From Alcaligenes faecalis (GTDB lineage Bacteria; Pseudomonadota; Gammaproteobacteria; Burkholderiales; Burkholderiaceae_B), in NCBI RefSeq assembly GCF_002443155.1, contig NZ_CP023667.1, positions 2,480,001-2,544,000 of the forward strand: a DNA stretch of 64,000 nucleotides, written 5' to 3'. Below the pieces are notes generated by a model that saw only the letters and a list, made by a program, of their open reading frames with translations, was not told where the DNA came from and ran no database searches. A program made the translations under genes and the position numbers. The first letter of the stretch is position 1; each line of letters starts with the position of its first letter. Of this stretch, positions 49,816-61,637 are shown one piece after another.

Positions 49816-50349
49816 CTATTCAAACTTGCCCTTGGGGTGACGCATCAAATAGCGATATACAAAGCCGGGGTACGCCATCACCAGAAACAGAGCAAAAGTA
49901 ATGGTGTAGAAAACCCAGGTCTGCTTGAATGGATTACCGATGCTGGCTTCAAACGCAAAGCCGAACGCACCCACAATCCCGTAAAACGCGCAGACTTCCA
50001 GAAGCCGAGGAAAAAAACCTTTGGAAACTTTCTGATTCCGAGAGCGCCATGCCGGAAAGTAAAACATGGCCCCCACCAACACCAGGCCCAAAAGCAGCTT
50101 GCCCAGCATGACGGGCAAGGAGTTCAGGCCGGAACTGGAAGCAATCACCGTGTAGATTCCCAGACCCAGTGCAGCCAGCACGGCCAGGTACACAAGGCCG
50201 ACAATCAGCTGCAACCAGGGCGAGAGTCCTGAACGCTCGCCCGGCAAGGACCAAGGCAAAACCAGCAAGGGCTTTTCCACGAGAAACGGCAGGTTTGCCG
50301 TAATCACGGACAGAACAATCAAGACCCAGATGGAAAGGCTTTGGTCCAT
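49816..50349 (-). CDS. enlarged DUF2818-family membrane protein at the end of the nuo operon
   Basis: 177 residues, with membrane segments near 7-25, 46-66, 80-99, 116-133 and 142-162. The N-terminal block (SIWVLIVLSVITANLPFL) and the C-terminal block (LLEVCAFYGIVGAFGFAFEA onward to YPGFVYRYLMRHP) match DUF2818, a family of about 100 residues usually found after nuoN in Burkholderiales. Between them lie about 75 extra residues (36-110) with two additional hydrophobic segments. It starts 12 bases after nuoN, so it belongs to the operon. A role in complex I assembly or membrane anchoring is only an inference. Confidence 0.85.
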   Translation of the reverse strand: MDQSLSIWVLIVLSVITANLPFLVEKPLLVLPWSLPGERSGLSPWLQLIVGLVYLAVLAALGLGIYTVIASSSGLNSLPVMLGKLLLGLVLVGAMFYFPAWRSRNQKVSKGFFPRLLEVCAFYGIVGAFGFAFEASIGNPFKQTWVFYTITFALFLVMAYPGFVYRYLMRHPKGKFE

Positions 50350-50361
50350 AGTGCTACCTAC

Positions 50362-51840
50362 TTAAAACTGCAAGGACGACTGAATCACGCGGATGCAGGT
50401 ATCCATCAAACCACCAGGCAACAAGCCCAGGCCGATAATCAGAACACCGTTCACCAGCATGACCAGCTTGGTCAGCAAGCCTGTTGCCACAGGATGCTCT
50501 TCACCTTCGGGTTCGTCGAAGTAAACAACCTTCACGACACGCAGATAGTAGAAAGCACCGATCAAGGACATGATCACGGCAAACACGGCCAGCCAGACAT
50601 AGCCCGCGCCCACCACGGCTTGCAGAACACTCAGCTTGGCGGCAAAGCCGGACAGCGGAGGAATACCAGCCAGGGAGAACATGGACAGCAGCCAGACCAG
50701 AGCCAAGCCAGGGTTGCGACGGTTCAGGCCCTTCAGGTCGCTGATGTTTTCACATTCAAAACCGCGACGGCTCAGGATCAGAATCAGACCAAAAGTGCTC
50801 AGTGTGGTCAGAACATAGATCACCACGTAGAACAGCGAAGCACCGTAGGCTTGAGAGTGAGTCTCGCCATTGAACACGCCAGCCAGCAAGCCCAGGAAAA
50901 TGAAACCCATGTGCGAGATGGTCGAATACGCAAGCATACGCTTGAGATTCTTTTGCATGATCGCCGTCAGGTTACCCAGAGCCAGCGACAGCACGGCCAT
51001 GATCAGCAGCATGGGCTGCCAGTCCACGGCAATACCGTGCAGGGCTTCAACCAGGAAGCGCATGGTCACGGCAAAAGCAGCCAGTTTGGGAGCAGCACCG
51101 ATGATCAGGGTGACGGTGGTTGGGGCGCCTTGGTAAACGTCCGGTGTCCACATGTGGAAAGGAGCCGCCGTCAATTTGAAAGCCAGACCGGCAACCACAA
51201 ACACCACACCGAAGACCAGAGCCAGACGCTCGGCTTGACCGTTGGAGATGACTTCAGCGATGCGCGGAAATTCCAGATGGCCGGTAGCGCCAAAAATCAT
51301 GGACATACCGTACAGCAAGATACCCGATGCCAAAGCACCCAGCACGAAGTACTTCAAAGCCGCTTCAATGGACTGACGATGTTCACGACGCAGCGCAACC
51401 AATGCATACAGCGCAAAGGACATCAGCTCCACACCCAGATAAGCGGTCAACATGCTGTTGGCCGAAATCATGATCATCTGGCCCAGCAGAGCCATCAGAG
51501 TCAGGGTGTACAGCTCGCCACCACGTTCCATCATGTCACGCTGTTCAGCGTATTCACGACCGTAGATCAGGGTGGCAGCCACGGCCACACACGAGAGCAG
51601 CTTCAGGAAGTGAGCCATCTCGTCCACGACGAACAGGCCACCAAACGAGACACCGCTCACACCCTTGGACCACTGCCAGGCCACGCTGGCCGCAACTACG
51701 GCAAGCGTCAGCAGGCTGAAAACAAACGTCGAATGGCGCTGTTTGTGTGTACTGAATGCATCAAAAATCAGCACACACGAAGCCAGAACCAGGAGCAGGA
51801 TCTCAGGCAAAGCCAGAGAAAAGTTAAAGGTAGTATCCAT
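50362..51840 (-). CDS. nuoN: NuoN, complex I membrane subunit N
   Basis: 492 residues of an antiporter-like proton-pumping subunit with about 14 membrane helices. Typical features are the conserved Glu in [18 protein letters not shown], the Lys in [18 protein letters not shown] and the broken-helix region [18 protein letters not shown]. It works with NuoL and NuoM in the membrane arm of NADH:quinone oxidoreductase. Eleven bases separate it from nuoM and 12 from the DUF2818 gene. Confidence 0.98.
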   Translation of the reverse strand: MDTTFNFSLALPEILLLVLASCVLIFDAFSTHKQRHSTFVFSLLTLAVVAASVAWQWSKGVSGVSFGGLFVVDEMAHFLKLLSCVAVAATLIYGREYAEQRDMMERGGELYTLTLMALLGQMIMISANSMLTAYLGVELMSFALYALVALRREHRQSIEAALKYFVLGALASGILLYGMSMIFGATGHLEFPRIAEVISNGQAERLALVFGVVFVVAGLAFKLTAAPFHMWTPDVYQGAPTTVTLIIGAAPKLAAFAVTMRFLVEALHGIAVDWQPMLLIMAVLSLALGNLTAIMQKNLKRMLAYSTISHMGFIFLGLLAGVFNGETHSQAYGASLFYVVIYVLTTLSTFGLILILSRRGFECENISDLKGLNRRNPGLALVWLLSMFSLAGIPPLSGFAAKLSVLQAVVGAGYVWLAVFAVIMSLIGAFYYLRVVKVVYFDEPEGEEHPVATGLLTKLVMLVNGVLIIGLGLLPGGLMDTCIRVIQSSLQF

Positions 51841-51851
51841 AGTGATTCGGC

Positions 51852-53351
51852 CTACAGTTTCGAGATGGAGACGTGTTGCAGCAACGCTTCAACCGAAACG
51901 TGCATGACCTCGGTGAATGGCTTGGGATACACACCCATGCCCAGCACCGCAATCGCCATTACGCCAAGAACGAAGAACTCACGGCCGCTCAGGTCGCTCA
52001 TGCCGGCAACCTTGTCGTTACCCACGGGGCCAAAGGCCACGCGCTTGAGCATCCACAGCGAGTAAGACGCACCTGTAATCAGCGCTGTTGCTGTCAACAG
52101 ACCAATCCAGAAGTTGTACTCAACCGCGCCCATGATGACGGTGAACTCACCGATAAAGCCGCTGGTACCTGGCAAACCGCTGTTGGCCATCGAGAACAGC
52201 ACAAAGAAGGTGACGAAACGAGGCATGACCTTGACCACACCACCGTAATCGGCGATCTGGCGGCTGTGCAGACGGTCGTACAGAACACCGATACACAGGA
52301 ACATGGCGCCGGACACGAAACCGTGCGAGATCATTTGCATGATCGCGCCTTCCATACCCGTGGTGTTGAACACGAAAAAGCCCAGTGTGACAAAACCCAT
52401 GTGAGCCACAGAGGAGTACGCCACCAGCTTTTTCATGTCGTCCTGAACGATCGCAACCAGACCAATGTAGATCACCGCGACCAGGGACAAGGCAATGATG
52501 ATTCCGGCCAGACCTTGCGAAGCATCAGGAGCGATGGGCAGGGAAAAGCGCAGGAAACCGTAAGCACCCAGTTTCAACATGATGGCAGCCAGAACCACGG
52601 AACCACCGGTAGGTGCTTCCACGTGGGCATCAGGCAACCAGGTGTGGACGGGCCACATAGGCACTTTCACTGCAAACGCCATGAACAGCGCCACAAAGAT
52701 CAGCACCTGCGTGGTGTAGTCCAAGGGGACTTTGTGCCAGGTCAGGATATCGAAGGTACCGCCAGACACGTTCCACAGGTAGATGAAAGCAATCAGCGTC
52801 AGCAGGGAGCCCATCAAGGTGTAGAGGAAGAACTTGACCGATGCATACACGCGGTTTGGACCACCCCAGATACCGATGATCAGATACATCGGGATCAGCG
52901 TGGCTTCAAAGAACACGTAGAACAGCAAGCCATCCAGAGCGGCAAACACGCCAACCATCAGACCCGACAGGATCAGGAAGGCACCCATGTATTGCGCCAC
53001 GCGGCTGGTAATCACCTGCCAGCCCGCCAGCACCACGATCACCGTGATGAAAGCGGTCAGCAGAACAAACCACATGGAAATACCATCCACGCCAAGGTGG
53101 TAATTCACCTTGAAGGCATCAATCCAGGGGGCCAGCTCAACAAACTGCATGTCAGCTGTACCGGGATTGAAGCCCGTGTAGAGAGGAATAGTGACAACAA
53201 GACCGGCGATCGAACCCAGCAAAGCCAGCCAGCGGGTGAAGGTGGGACGATCATCACGTCCCAGAGCCAGCACCAACAGGCCAGCGACGATAGGTACGAA
53301 AATCGCCAGCGTTAACCAAGGAAGAGTAGAAGACGCCATATCGCTAGCCAT
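51852..53351 (-). CDS. nuoM: NuoM, complex I membrane subunit M
   Basis: 499 residues with about 14 membrane helices. Key features are the Glu in [18 protein letters not shown], the Lys in [21 protein letters not shown] and [18 protein letters not shown]. It is one of three antiporter-like proton channels of complex I. Its ATG shares a base with the nuoL stop (TAATG), showing translational coupling. Confidence 0.98.
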   Translation of the reverse strand: MASDMASSTLPWLTLAIFVPIVAGLLVLALGRDDRPTFTRWLALLGSIAGLVVTIPLYTGFNPGTADMQFVELAPWIDAFKVNYHLGVDGISMWFVLLTAFITVIVVLAGWQVITSRVAQYMGAFLILSGLMVGVFAALDGLLFYVFFEATLIPMYLIIGIWGGPNRVYASVKFFLYTLMGSLLTLIAFIYLWNVSGGTFDILTWHKVPLDYTTQVLIFVALFMAFAVKVPMWPVHTWLPDAHVEAPTGGSVVLAAIMLKLGAYGFLRFSLPIAPDASQGLAGIIIALSLVAVIYIGLVAIVQDDMKKLVAYSSVAHMGFVTLGFFVFNTTGMEGAIMQMISHGFVSGAMFLCIGVLYDRLHSRQIADYGGVVKVMPRFVTFFVLFSMANSGLPGTSGFIGEFTVIMGAVEYNFWIGLLTATALITGASYSLWMLKRVAFGPVGNDKVAGMSDLSGREFFVLGVMAIAVLGMGVYPKPFTEVMHVSVEALLQHVSISKL

Positions 53352-55357
53352 TACCGAACCGTCAGTACAAAAAAGGATAAGAGCGCCAGGATCCCGAGGA
53401 TCATGGCAAAGGCGTAGTGATAGACATAGCCGGACTGGATATGACGGCTGATTGCAGCCACCCAGCCCACTACGCGCGCACTACCGTTGACCACCAGGCC
53501 GTCAATCAGACCGCGGTCAGCACCTTTCCAGAGGCCCGTACCCAGGCAGCGAACGCCACGAGACAGCACTTGCTCGTTGAACCAGTCAACGTAGTACTTG
53601 TTCTCCAGGATACGGTAGATAAAAGAGCAGTTCTTTTTGATAGCGGCAGGCAAGGCGGGATTAACCAGGTACATGTACCAGGCCACCACAGCACCAGCCA
53701 CAACCAGCCAGAATGGCAGCGTGCCAAAACCGTGTACGGCATAAGCCATCCAGTCAGTCCAGTGCTCAGCCAGCGTAGCCATTGCAGGATGCTCGGGCAG
53801 AACCGTCACAATGCCTTCAAAGTAGCCACCGAACAGCAGCGGATCCACAAACCAGATACCGGCGAAGATCGATGGAATGGCCAGCAGCACCAGCGGCAGC
53901 GTAACCACCCAGGGCGATTCGTGAGGATCGCCACCACCGTGAGCGTGATGGTCGTCGTGACCATGCGACTCGTCGTGCTTGACGTCACGGAAACGCTCTT
54001 TGCCGTGGAATACCAGGAAGTACAGACGGAAGGAGTACAGCGAGGTGACGAACACACCGATCAGTGTGGCGTAGTAAGCGTAGGTCGAACCCCAGATACC
54101 GGCTTCGCCTGCGGCTTCGATGATGTGTTCTTTCGAGTAGAAACCCGAGAAGAACGGCGTACCCACCAGAGCCAGCGTACCGATCAGGAAAGTCAGCCAG
54201 GTAATAGGCATGTACTTGCGCAGACCACCCATATTGCGGATGTCCTGATCGTGGTGCATACCGATAATCACCGAACCGGCGCCCAGGAACAGCAAGGCTT
54301 TGAAGAAAGCGTGTGTCATCAGGTGGAACACAGCGGCCGAGTAAGCCGAAGCACCCAGAGCCACCGTCATGTAACCCAGCTGGGACAAGGTGGAGTAAGC
54401 CACAACGCGCTTGACGTCGTTCTGGATAATACCCAGCAAGCCCAGGAACAAGGCACCGGTTGCACCGATCACGATGATGAAGGACAGCGCCGTTGTCGAC
54501 TGTTCAAACACAGGCGAGAAACGAGCCACCATGAAGATACCGGCCGTCACCATGGTCGCGGCGTGAATCAGTGCCGAGATAGGAGTAGGACCTTCCATGG
54601 AATCAGGCAGCCAGCTGTGCAACGGCACCTGAGCCGATTTACCCATGGCACCCACGAACAGGGCCAGAGCAGCGACGGTCAGCAATTGCCAGTCGGTACC
54701 GGGGAATGTCATGGTGCTCAGTTCCTGAACCTTGGCGAACACGTCGCTGTAGTTCATGGAGCCGGTGTAGGCGTAGAGCAAGCCAATACCCAGAGCAAAA
54801 CCGAAGTCACCCACACGGTTGACCAGGAAGGCCTTCATGTTGGCGAAAATCGCGGTCTTGCGCTCGTACCAGAAACCAATCAGCAGGTAAGACACCAGAC
54901 CCACTGCTTCCCAACCGAAGAACAACTGCAGCATGTTGTTGGACATGACCAGCATCAGCATCGAGAAGGTAAACAGCGAAATGTAGGAGAAAAAGCGCTG
55001 ATAGCCCGGGTCATCTTTCATGTAGCCAATGGTGTAGATGTGCACCATCAGCGACACGGAAGTGACCACCACCATCATCAGGGCAGTCAGCTTGTCGATC
55101 AGGAAACCGATGTCCCACTGAATGCTGCCAATGGTGATCCAGGTGTAGACCGGACCGTTGAAGGTCTGGCCTTCCAGAACCTGCAACATGACCATGACCG
55201 AGCCGATAAAGGAAATCAGCACGCCCGCGATCGTAATCAGGTGAGCGCCTGTCTTGCCGATAAATCGACCCAGAAAGCCGGTACCGAACAAACCGGCTAG
55301 CGCCGAACCCACCAGGGGAGCAAGCGCAATCGTTAAGTAAAGATTTATGGAGTTCAT
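53351..55357 (-). CDS. nuoL: NuoL, complex I membrane subunit L
   Basis: 668 residues. It has the antiporter-like core (FFGWEAVGLVSYLLIGFW with its Glu, and GKSAQVPLHSWLPDSMEGPTP with its Lys), then the long C-terminal lateral-helix region and final membrane helix that brace NuoM and NuoN. A His/Asp-rich stretch (HDESHGHDDHHAHGGGDPHE, about residues 457-476) sits in an external loop and could bind metal, although such loops vary widely. It is 15 bases after nuoK. Confidence 0.97.
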   Translation of the reverse strand: MNSINLYLTIALAPLVGSALAGLFGTGFLGRFIGKTGAHLITIAGVLISFIGSVMVMLQVLEGQTFNGPVYTWITIGSIQWDIGFLIDKLTALMMVVVTSVSLMVHIYTIGYMKDDPGYQRFFSYISLFTFSMLMLVMSNNMLQLFFGWEAVGLVSYLLIGFWYERKTAIFANMKAFLVNRVGDFGFALGIGLLYAYTGSMNYSDVFAKVQELSTMTFPGTDWQLLTVAALALFVGAMGKSAQVPLHSWLPDSMEGPTPISALIHAATMVTAGIFMVARFSPVFEQSTTALSFIIVIGATGALFLGLLGIIQNDVKRVVAYSTLSQLGYMTVALGASAYSAAVFHLMTHAFFKALLFLGAGSVIIGMHHDQDIRNMGGLRKYMPITWLTFLIGTLALVGTPFFSGFYSKEHIIEAAGEAGIWGSTYAYYATLIGVFVTSLYSFRLYFLVFHGKERFRDVKHDESHGHDDHHAHGGGDPHESPWVVTLPLVLLAIPSIFAGIWFVDPLLFGGYFEGIVTVLPEHPAMATLAEHWTDWMAYAVHGFGTLPFWLVVAGAVVAWYMYLVNPALPAAIKKNCSFIYRILENKYYVDWFNEQVLSRGVRCLGTGLWKGADRGLIDGLVVNGSARVVGWVAAISRHIQSGYVYHYAFAMILGILALLSFFVLTVR

Positions 55358-55372
55358 TAGTGTGCTATCCCA

Positions 55373-55687
55373 TCAACCCTTGAGCTGGTCGAGATCCTGG
55401 ACATTGATCGAATTAAGGTTACGGAACAACAGAACCAGAATTGCAAGACCAATGGCCGCCTCGGCCGCAGCGACCGTCAGGACGAAAAAGACAAACACCT
55501 GACCTGCCTCGTTGCCCATCCAGGTGGAGAAGGCCACAAAGTTCATGTTGGCCGACAAAAGAATCAGCTCAACAGACATGAGCAAGATAATCAGGTTGCG
55601 ACGGTTCAGGAAAAAGCCAAACAGGCCGATCGTGAACAGCACAGCGCCCAGGACCAAATAGTGCGCAAGCGTCAGCGTCATCATCAT
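55373..55687 (-). CDS. nuoK: NuoK, complex I membrane subunit K
   Basis: 104 residues with three membrane helices (ND4L type). The conserved Glu residues are in [18 protein letters not shown] and the later [16 protein letters not shown]. It links the quinone-site module to the antiporter subunits. ATG 55687 overlaps the nuoJ stop (ATGA); ATG codons at 55684 and 55681 are also in frame. Confidence 0.97.
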   Translation of the reverse strand: MMMTLTLAHYLVLGAVLFTIGLFGFFLNRRNLIILLMSVELILLSANMNFVAFSTWMGNEAGQVFVFFVLTVAAAEAAIGLAILVLLFRNLNSINVQDLDQLKG

Positions 55688-56325
55688 TTGTCTCCTGGCA
55701 CGACAGCGTCAGCCGAACTGGACACCGACGGCTTTTCGGTTTGAGAAGGAATGGAAACCATGCGCAGACGGTCTTTGGCGCGAACCTTGACCTGTTCGCT
55801 GGAGACGGTGCGTTTGACACCTTCACGTTTACGCAGAGTCAGTGCAATGGCCGAGATCATGCCAACCAGCAGCACAATGCCACCGAGCAACACAGCCAGC
55901 ACGTACTGGGAGTACATCAACTCGCCAATGACGCGGGTGTTGTTGTAATCCGCAGCCACCGCAGCAGCAGGTGCCGTTGTGAACCACAGCTTGGTCAGTA
56001 CAAAGCCCATTTCCAGAACCATGATGGCGCCGATCAACAGCCCCATCGGCACGTGAGCCTTGAATTTCTTGGCAGCGGATTCCTGACGTACGTCCAGCAT
56101 CATGATGACGAACAGGAACATCACCATCACGGCGCCCACATAGACCACCACCAGCAAGAGGCCCAGGAACTCGGCGCCCATCGTGATCCACATCATGGCG
56201 GCCGTGAAGAACACCAGAATCAAATGCAATACGGCCGTAACCGGGTTTTTGGCAGCGATCACGCGATACGCGGCCACCACCATCACCAGCGCCAGCACAT
56301 AAAACAGAACAGTAGTAAATAACAT
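55684..56325 (-). CDS. nuoJ: NuoJ, complex I membrane subunit J
   Basis: 213 residues with about five membrane helices (ND6 type), including the conserved segment [25 protein letters not shown], whose third helix contains the pi-bulge region important for coupling. A hydrophilic C-terminal tail of about 50 residues rich in Lys, Arg and Ser is present. It is 18 bases after nuoI and overlaps nuoK by four bases. Confidence 0.96.
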   Translation of the reverse strand: MLFTTVLFYVLALVMVVAAYRVIAAKNPVTAVLHLILVFFTAAMMWITMGAEFLGLLLVVVYVGAVMVMFLFVIMMLDVRQESAAKKFKAHVPMGLLIGAIMVLEMGFVLTKLWFTTAPAAAVAADYNNTRVIGELMYSQYVLAVLLGGIVLLVGMISAIALTLRKREGVKRTVSSEQVKVRAKDRLRMVSIPSQTEKPSVSSSADAVVPGDK

Positions 56326-56343
56326 GAGTGTAGAGCTCCGGCC

Positions 56344-56832
56344 TTAGCGATAAGGTGCATCTGCGGCACGACGACGAGCGATCTCGTCTTCGTAGCGGTC
56401 ACCGATAGCCAGCAGCATGTCCTTGGTGTAGTACAAATCGCCGCGTTTTTCACCGTGGTACTCGTGAATATGCGTTTCCACGATCGAATCGACCGGGCAG
56501 CTCTCTTCACAGAAACCACAGAAAATACATTTGGCCAGATCGATGTCATAACGCGTGGTGCGGCGGGTGCCGTCCTCGCGCTCTGCCGATTCGATCGAGA
56601 TGGCCATGGCGGGACATACGGCCTCGCACAGTTTGCACGCGATGCAACGCTCTTCGCCGTTTTCGTAGCGACGCAAAGCGTGCAGACCGCGAAAACGTGG
56701 CGAAGCGGGCGTGGTTTCAACGGGATAACGCAGGGTTACCTTGCGCTTGAAGAAATACTTCCCCGTCAGGCGCATGCCTTTGAGCATCTCGGACAGCATC
56801 AGGCTGCCAAAGAAATCTTTGATTGCTTCCAT
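56344..56832 (-). CDS. nuoI: NuoI, complex I ferredoxin-type subunit I
   Basis: 162 residues from the ATG at 56832 ([13 protein letters not shown]); an upstream in-frame start would overlap nuoH. Two [4Fe-4S] clusters are bound by Cys63/66/69/73 ([12 protein letters not shown]) and Cys102/105/108/112 ([12 protein letters not shown]), probably N6a and N6b. It hands electrons to NuoB close to the membrane. Spacing of 17-18 bases to nuoH and nuoJ fits one operon. Confidence 0.98.
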   Translation of the reverse strand: MEAIKDFFGSLMLSEMLKGMRLTGKYFFKRKVTLRYPVETTPASPRFRGLHALRRYENGEERCIACKLCEAVCPAMAISIESAEREDGTRRTTRYDIDLAKCIFCGFCEESCPVDSIVETHIHEYHGEKRGDLYYTKDMLLAIGDRYEDEIARRRAADAPYR

Positions 56833-56849
56833 AATCTTGCCCCTTAGCC

Positions 56850-57923
56850 TTAATGCCAGATGTTCCAGGGCGTCTGCATCCAGATCGCCACAATAACCAG
56901 CCAAACACCGGTCAGCGGGATAAATACTTTCCAGCCCAAACGCATGATCTGGTCATAGCGGTAACGTGGGAACGTTGCACGGAACCAGATGAACATGGAG
57001 ACCACGACAAAGGTCTTCAGACCCAGCCACAGCCACCCCGGAATCCAGGTAAATGGGGCGAACTCGACAATGGGAGTCCAGCCACCCAAGAACATGATGG
57101 ACGCCAGCGCCGACAGGAAAATCATGTTGGCGTATTCGCCCAGGAAGAACAGAGCGAAACCAGTACCGGAGTACTCCACCATGGGACCAGCCACAATTTC
57201 CGATTCGCCTTCCACCACGTCAAACGGGTGACGGTTGGTTTCAGCAACGGCGGAAATCACGTAGATCACAAACAGTGGCAGCAGTGGCAGCCAGTTCCAG
57301 GACAGGAAGTTCAAGCCCTTGTCCGCAAAGTAACCCTGAGTCTGACCAACCACGATGCCCGACAGATTCAGCGTGCCGGAAACCAGCAACACGGTAATCA
57401 GCACGAAACCGATGGCCAGTTCGTAGGACAGCACCTGAGCGGCTGCACGCAGACCACCCAGCAAGGCGTACTTGGAGTTGGACGCCCAACCGGCCACGAT
57501 CACACCATACACACCCAGCGAAGTAATCGCCAGAATGTACAGCAGACCGGCGTTCACGTCGGACAGAACCACATCGGGGCTGAAAGGAATCACCGCCCAG
57601 GCGGCCAAAGCAGGCATCAGCGTCACAACCGGAGCCAACAGGTACAGAACCTTGTTGGACTTCGCAGGAACGATCAGCTCTTTGGTCAGCAGTTTGAAAA
57701 CGTCAGCGAAAGGCTGCAGCAGGCCGCGGTAACCAACACGGGTTGGTCCCAGACGAACGTGCATGAAGCCGATCATCTTGCGTTCCCAGTAGGTCAGGTA
57801 CGCAACACACAGAATGACGGGCACCGCGATAGCGACAATCTTCAGCAGCGTCCACACCACATACCATGCGTCCGGACCCAGCAGGTCCGAACCGTAGCTA
57901 TTGATGGCAGAGAGAAATTCCAT
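56850..57923 (-). CDS. nuoH: NuoH, complex I membrane subunit H
   Basis: 357 residues from the ATG at 57923, one base after the nuoG stop codon; a GTG at 57932 inside nuoG is an alternative. About eight membrane helices are present, with the quinone-site loops [23 protein letters not shown] and [20 protein letters not shown] that carry the charged residues of the E-channel. It forms the quinone-binding heel of the membrane arm. Confidence 0.97.
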   Translation of the reverse strand: MEFLSAINSYGSDLLGPDAWYVVWTLLKIVAIAVPVILCVAYLTYWERKMIGFMHVRLGPTRVGYRGLLQPFADVFKLLTKELIVPAKSNKVLYLLAPVVTLMPALAAWAVIPFSPDVVLSDVNAGLLYILAITSLGVYGVIVAGWASNSKYALLGGLRAAAQVLSYELAIGFVLITVLLVSGTLNLSGIVVGQTQGYFADKGLNFLSWNWLPLLPLFVIYVISAVAETNRHPFDVVEGESEIVAGPMVEYSGTGFALFFLGEYANMIFLSALASIMFLGGWTPIVEFAPFTWIPGWLWLGLKTFVVVSMFIWFRATFPRYRYDQIMRLGWKVFIPLTGVWLVIVAIWMQTPWNIWH

Positions 57924-57924
57924 G

Positions 57925-60255
57925 TTATGCACGCTCCACTGTCAATTGACCGAATGCGCTACCCAAAGCGGCAGTTTCAGAAAAAGCGGTGGCAACACGC
58001 ACCGAGTTCAATGCCACGGTGTCATCCAGCTGAGCTGGCAAGCTGACTTCGCCTTGCGAAGAACGAACCTTCACCAGATCGCCGTCGGCCAGACCCAGTT
58101 GAGCCAGCGTGGCGGCGGCCATGCGAGCCGTAGGTGCTGCCGAGGCAGGTGTTTCCTGCAAGGGAGCCGAACGGCGCACCAACGCATCGCTACGGTAGAT
58201 AGGCACATCAGCCACACGCTCCAGACCGCTTGCTGCAGGCAGAACGCTGGCAGCCAGATTGATCTGGTTGGACAGACGCGATTCCACACCAGCAGCCATG
58301 ACAGAGTCACGCACCGATTCGGAGGTTTCGTCGTCGAAACCATCCAGCTGGAACAGATTGCCCAGTACGCGCAGAACCTTCCAGGCCGGACGTGTATCGC
58401 CCACGGGAGCAGCGGCGCCCTTGAAGCTTTGTACACGGCCTTCGGCGTTCACAAAGGTGCCGGAGGTTTCAGTGAAAGGAGAGACGGGCAGCATCACATC
58501 GGCCCACTGCTCGGCAGCGGAGCGATAGGAAGTCAGCGCGACCGAGAAGGTGGCGGACTTCAGTGTTTCTACAGCACGTTCGCCCAGATCGCTGTCCAGA
58601 GCAGGCTCGACGTTCAGAACCAGGTAAGCACGCAGGGTTTGAGCCAGCATTTGCTCGGCAGTCAAACCGCCCTTGCCTGGTACGGCGTTGGCCAGGTAAC
58701 CACCGACGGTGTTACCACCGGCAGTCAGGAAGCCCAACTTGGCACCGCTAGCCTGTGCAATGGCATTGGCGTTAGCAGCAATCACGCTGGCCTGATCCGA
58801 GTTGACAGCCATATTGCCCAGCAAGATGGCCACGCGTTCGCCGGAGGCCAGGCTGTCAGCAATCTGCTGAGCTTCAGCAGAAACCTGTACACCTTCCAGA
58901 CCAGCAGGAACGGCGCTGTCCTTGGCTTTGGCAACGGCAACCAGCACTTGAGCCAGGGAGTTGGCCAACTGGCTGGGAGCCACCGTCATACGGCCAGCAA
59001 TCGCATTGAACAATGGATTATCGGCAGCCGAATCAATAAAGGAAACTTGAGCACCACGTTTAACAGCCTGACGCAGACGCTGAGCCATCAAGGGGTGATC
59101 TTTACGCAGGAAGGAACCTACGACCAGAACGCGATCCAGCTCGTTCAAGGCAGTCAGAGACATACCCAACCAAGGTACACCGGCCAGGGCGCCATCCAGA
59201 CGGGCATCGGTCTGACGCAGACGGAAGTCCACGTTTTCGGTACCCAGAGCACGACCCAGACGAGCCAGCAAAGCCAGTTCTTCGGTAGTGGAGGTAGCCG
59301 AACCAATACAGCCCAGTTGATCTGCACCAAACTTCTCGCGCACGGCATTCATACCGGCAACGATGGTTTGCATGGCGTCGTTCCAGGAGGCTTCACGCCA
59401 TTGACCGTCATCACCACGCACCATGGGGCGAGTCAGACGGTCTTCGGTGTACAGGCCTTCGTAGGAGAAACGGTCACGGTCGCTGATCCAGCACTCGTTG
59501 ACTTCGTCGTTCTCGAAAGGAACAACACGCAGTACCTTGTCCATCTTGGCCTGCAGCACCAGGTTGGCACCCACGCTGTCGTGCGGGCTAACGCTGCGAC
59601 GACGGGCCAGCTCCCAGGTACGGGCATTGAAGCGGAAAGGTTTGGAGAGCAAGGCACCTACGGGGCAAACGTCAATCATGTTGCCCGACAATTCGGACTC
59701 GACTGCGCGACCCACAAAGGTAGTGATTTCGGCGTGTTCGCCGCGGTTGAGCATACCAACCTCTTGGACACCGGCGATTTCTTCGCCAGTACGCACACAA
59801 CGGGTGCAGTGAATGCAACGCTGCATGGCTTCGGTCGAGATCAGTGGGCCCATGGATTTGGCAGCCACGACGCGCTTTTCTTCCTTGTAGCGCGACTCGG
59901 AGCCACCGTAACCCACGGCCAGATCCTGCAGCTGACACTCACCGCCCTGGTCACACACGGGGCAATCCAGAGGGTGGTTGATCAGCAGAAATTCCATGAC
60001 GCTCTTTTGAGCGGCAATGGCTTTTTCCGAACGAGTACGCACAACCATGCCGTTGGTGACGGGAGTGGCGCAAGCAGGCAAAGGCTTGGGCGCTTTTTCC
60101 ACGTCCACCAAACACATGCGGCAGTTGGCGGCAATACTCAGTTTTTTGTGATAACAGAAGTGCGGCACGTAGACCCCGGCGTCATGGGCAGCCTGAATGA
60201 CCATGCTGCCTTCCGGGGCGTCAACTTTAATGCCATCGATGGTGAGTTCTACCAT
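57925..60255 (-). CDS. nuoG: NuoG, complex I iron-sulfur subunit G
   Basis: 776 residues. The N-terminal part has a [2Fe-2S] motif ([17 protein letters not shown]), the His-Cys motif around [18 protein letters not shown] and the [4Fe-4S] motif [16 protein letters not shown]. The larger C-terminal part has the molybdopterin-oxidoreductase fold without cofactor function. It conducts electrons from NuoF towards NuoI in the peripheral arm. It begins 14 bases after nuoF. Confidence 0.97.
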   Translation of the reverse strand: MVELTIDGIKVDAPEGSMVIQAAHDAGVYVPHFCYHKKLSIAANCRMCLVDVEKAPKPLPACATPVTNGMVVRTRSEKAIAAQKSVMEFLLINHPLDCPVCDQGGECQLQDLAVGYGGSESRYKEEKRVVAAKSMGPLISTEAMQRCIHCTRCVRTGEEIAGVQEVGMLNRGEHAEITTFVGRAVESELSGNMIDVCPVGALLSKPFRFNARTWELARRRSVSPHDSVGANLVLQAKMDKVLRVVPFENDEVNECWISDRDRFSYEGLYTEDRLTRPMVRGDDGQWREASWNDAMQTIVAGMNAVREKFGADQLGCIGSATSTTEELALLARLGRALGTENVDFRLRQTDARLDGALAGVPWLGMSLTALNELDRVLVVGSFLRKDHPLMAQRLRQAVKRGAQVSFIDSAADNPLFNAIAGRMTVAPSQLANSLAQVLVAVAKAKDSAVPAGLEGVQVSAEAQQIADSLASGERVAILLGNMAVNSDQASVIAANANAIAQASGAKLGFLTAGGNTVGGYLANAVPGKGGLTAEQMLAQTLRAYLVLNVEPALDSDLGERAVETLKSATFSVALTSYRSAAEQWADVMLPVSPFTETSGTFVNAEGRVQSFKGAAAPVGDTRPAWKVLRVLGNLFQLDGFDDETSESVRDSVMAAGVESRLSNQINLAASVLPAASGLERVADVPIYRSDALVRRSAPLQETPASAAPTARMAAATLAQLGLADGDLVKVRSSQGEVSLPAQLDDTVALNSVRVATAFSETAALGSAFGQLTVERA

Positions 60256-60269
60256 TACGTTGTCCTGGC

Positions 60270-61637
60270 CTACAAATATTGAGGCACCACACAGCCTTTA
60301 TGCTCGATGTGGTGTGCGAACTCGTCGCGGAAATGCTTAACGAAACTGCGCACCGGCATGGCAGCAGCATCACCCAGGGCGCAAATGGTGCGACCCATGA
60401 TGTTCTGTGCGATGTCATCGAGCATGTCCAGATCTTCTGGGCGACCTTGACCGTTCTCGATACGATGCACCATGCGCCACAACCAGCCTGTGCCTTCGCG
60501 GCACGGCGTGCACTGGCCGCAGCTTTCGTGATAGTAAAAATAGGACAGGCGCAGCAGGGACTTGACCATGCAACGAGTCTCGTCCATCACGATGACAGCG
60601 CCCGAACCCAGCATGGAACCAGCCTTGGCAATGGAGTCATAGTCCAGGTTGGTTGCCATGATGATGTCGGCGGGCAAAACGGGCGAGCTGGAACCACCAG
60701 GGATCACAGCTTTCAGTTTGCGACCGTCACGCATGCCGCCTGCCAGTTCCAGCAAGGTGGCAAAGGGTGTACCCAGAGGCACTTCGTAGTTACCGGGACG
60801 CTCTACGTCACCCGTAATGGAGAAGATCTTGGTACCACCGGCGTTGGGGATACCCACTTCCAGGTATTCCTGACCGCTGTTGCGCAAAATCCAGGGCACA
60901 GCAGCGAAGGTTTCGGTGTTGTTGATGGTCGTCGGCTTGCCGTACAGACCAAAACTGGCCGGGAATGGCGGTTTGAAACGGGGCTGGCCCTTCTTGCCTT
61001 CCAGGGACTCCAGCAAGGCGGTTTCTTCACCGCAAATGTAGGCACCGTAACCGTGGAACGCATGCAGCTGGAAGCTGAAATCCGAACCCAGGATCTTGTC
61101 ACCCAGAAAGCCTGCCGCACGGGCCTGCTCCAGCGCTTCTTCAAAACGCTGATAGATTTCGAACACTTCACCGTGGATATAGTTGTAGCCCACGGTAATG
61201 CCCATGGCGTAGGCGGCAATGGCCATGCCTTCGATCACGATGTGCGGGTTGAAACGCAGAATATCGCGGTCTTTAAAAGTGCCGGGTTCACCCTCGTCGG
61301 AGTTACATACCAAGTACTTTTGACCGGGCAAGCTGCGGGGCATGAAGCTCCACTTCAAGCCCGACGGGAAACCTGCACCACCACGACCGCGCAAGGCCGA
61401 AGTCTTGACTTCAGCAATCACGTCTTCGGGCTTCATGCCGGTGGTCAAGACCTTGCGCAGGGCTTCATAGCCACCACGCTTGACGTACTCTTCCAGGCCC
61501 CAGTTGTCGCCGTTCAAACCAGCCAGAATCTGTGGCTGGATATGACGATCATGAAAAATCATGCTGCGCGACAGGTCTCCACCAGGGTTAGGTTCCAATC
61601 CCTGTGCGAACTTGCGCAGAATGTCCGGTGCAATCAT
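60270..61637 (-). CDS. nuoF: NuoF, complex I NADH-binding subunit F
   Basis: 455 residues. [15 protein letters not shown] (about residues 65-79) is the NADH and FMN-binding loop, with [14 protein letters not shown] as a second FMN element. The N3 [4Fe-4S] cluster motif is [13 protein letters not shown] near residue 360. It oxidises NADH and passes electrons to the cluster chain. Its ATG overlaps the nuoE stop by four bases. Confidence 0.98.
   Translation of the reverse strand: MIAPDILRKFAQGLEPNPGGDLSRSMIFHDRHIQPQILAGLNGDNWGLEEYVKRGGYEALRKVLTTGMKPEDVIAEVKTSALRGRGGAGFPSGLKWSFMPRSLPGQKYLVCNSDEGEPGTFKDRDILRFNPHIVIEGMAIAAYAMGITVGYNYIHGEVFEIYQRFEEALEQARAAGFLGDKILGSDFSFQLHAFHGYGAYICGEETALLESLEGKKGQPRFKPPFPASFGLYGKPTTINNTETFAAVPWILRNSGQEYLEVGIPNAGGTKIFSITGDVERPGNYEVPLGTPFATLLELAGGMRDGRKLKAVIPGGSSSPVLPADIIMATNLDYDSIAKAGSMLGSGAVIVMDETRCMVKSLLRLSYFYYHESCGQCTPCREGTGWLWRMVHRIENGQGRPEDLDMLDDIAQNIMGRTICALGDAAAMPVRSFVKHFRDEFAHHIEHKGCVVPQYL

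Noticed and set aside
53417..55300. Open frame of 627 codons on the plus strand opposite nuoL
   Set aside because: The product is His/Gln/Arg-rich, without any domain; nuoL on the other strand is a complete, recognisable gene. Similar shadows oppose nuoG, nuoF, smc, relA and ligA.
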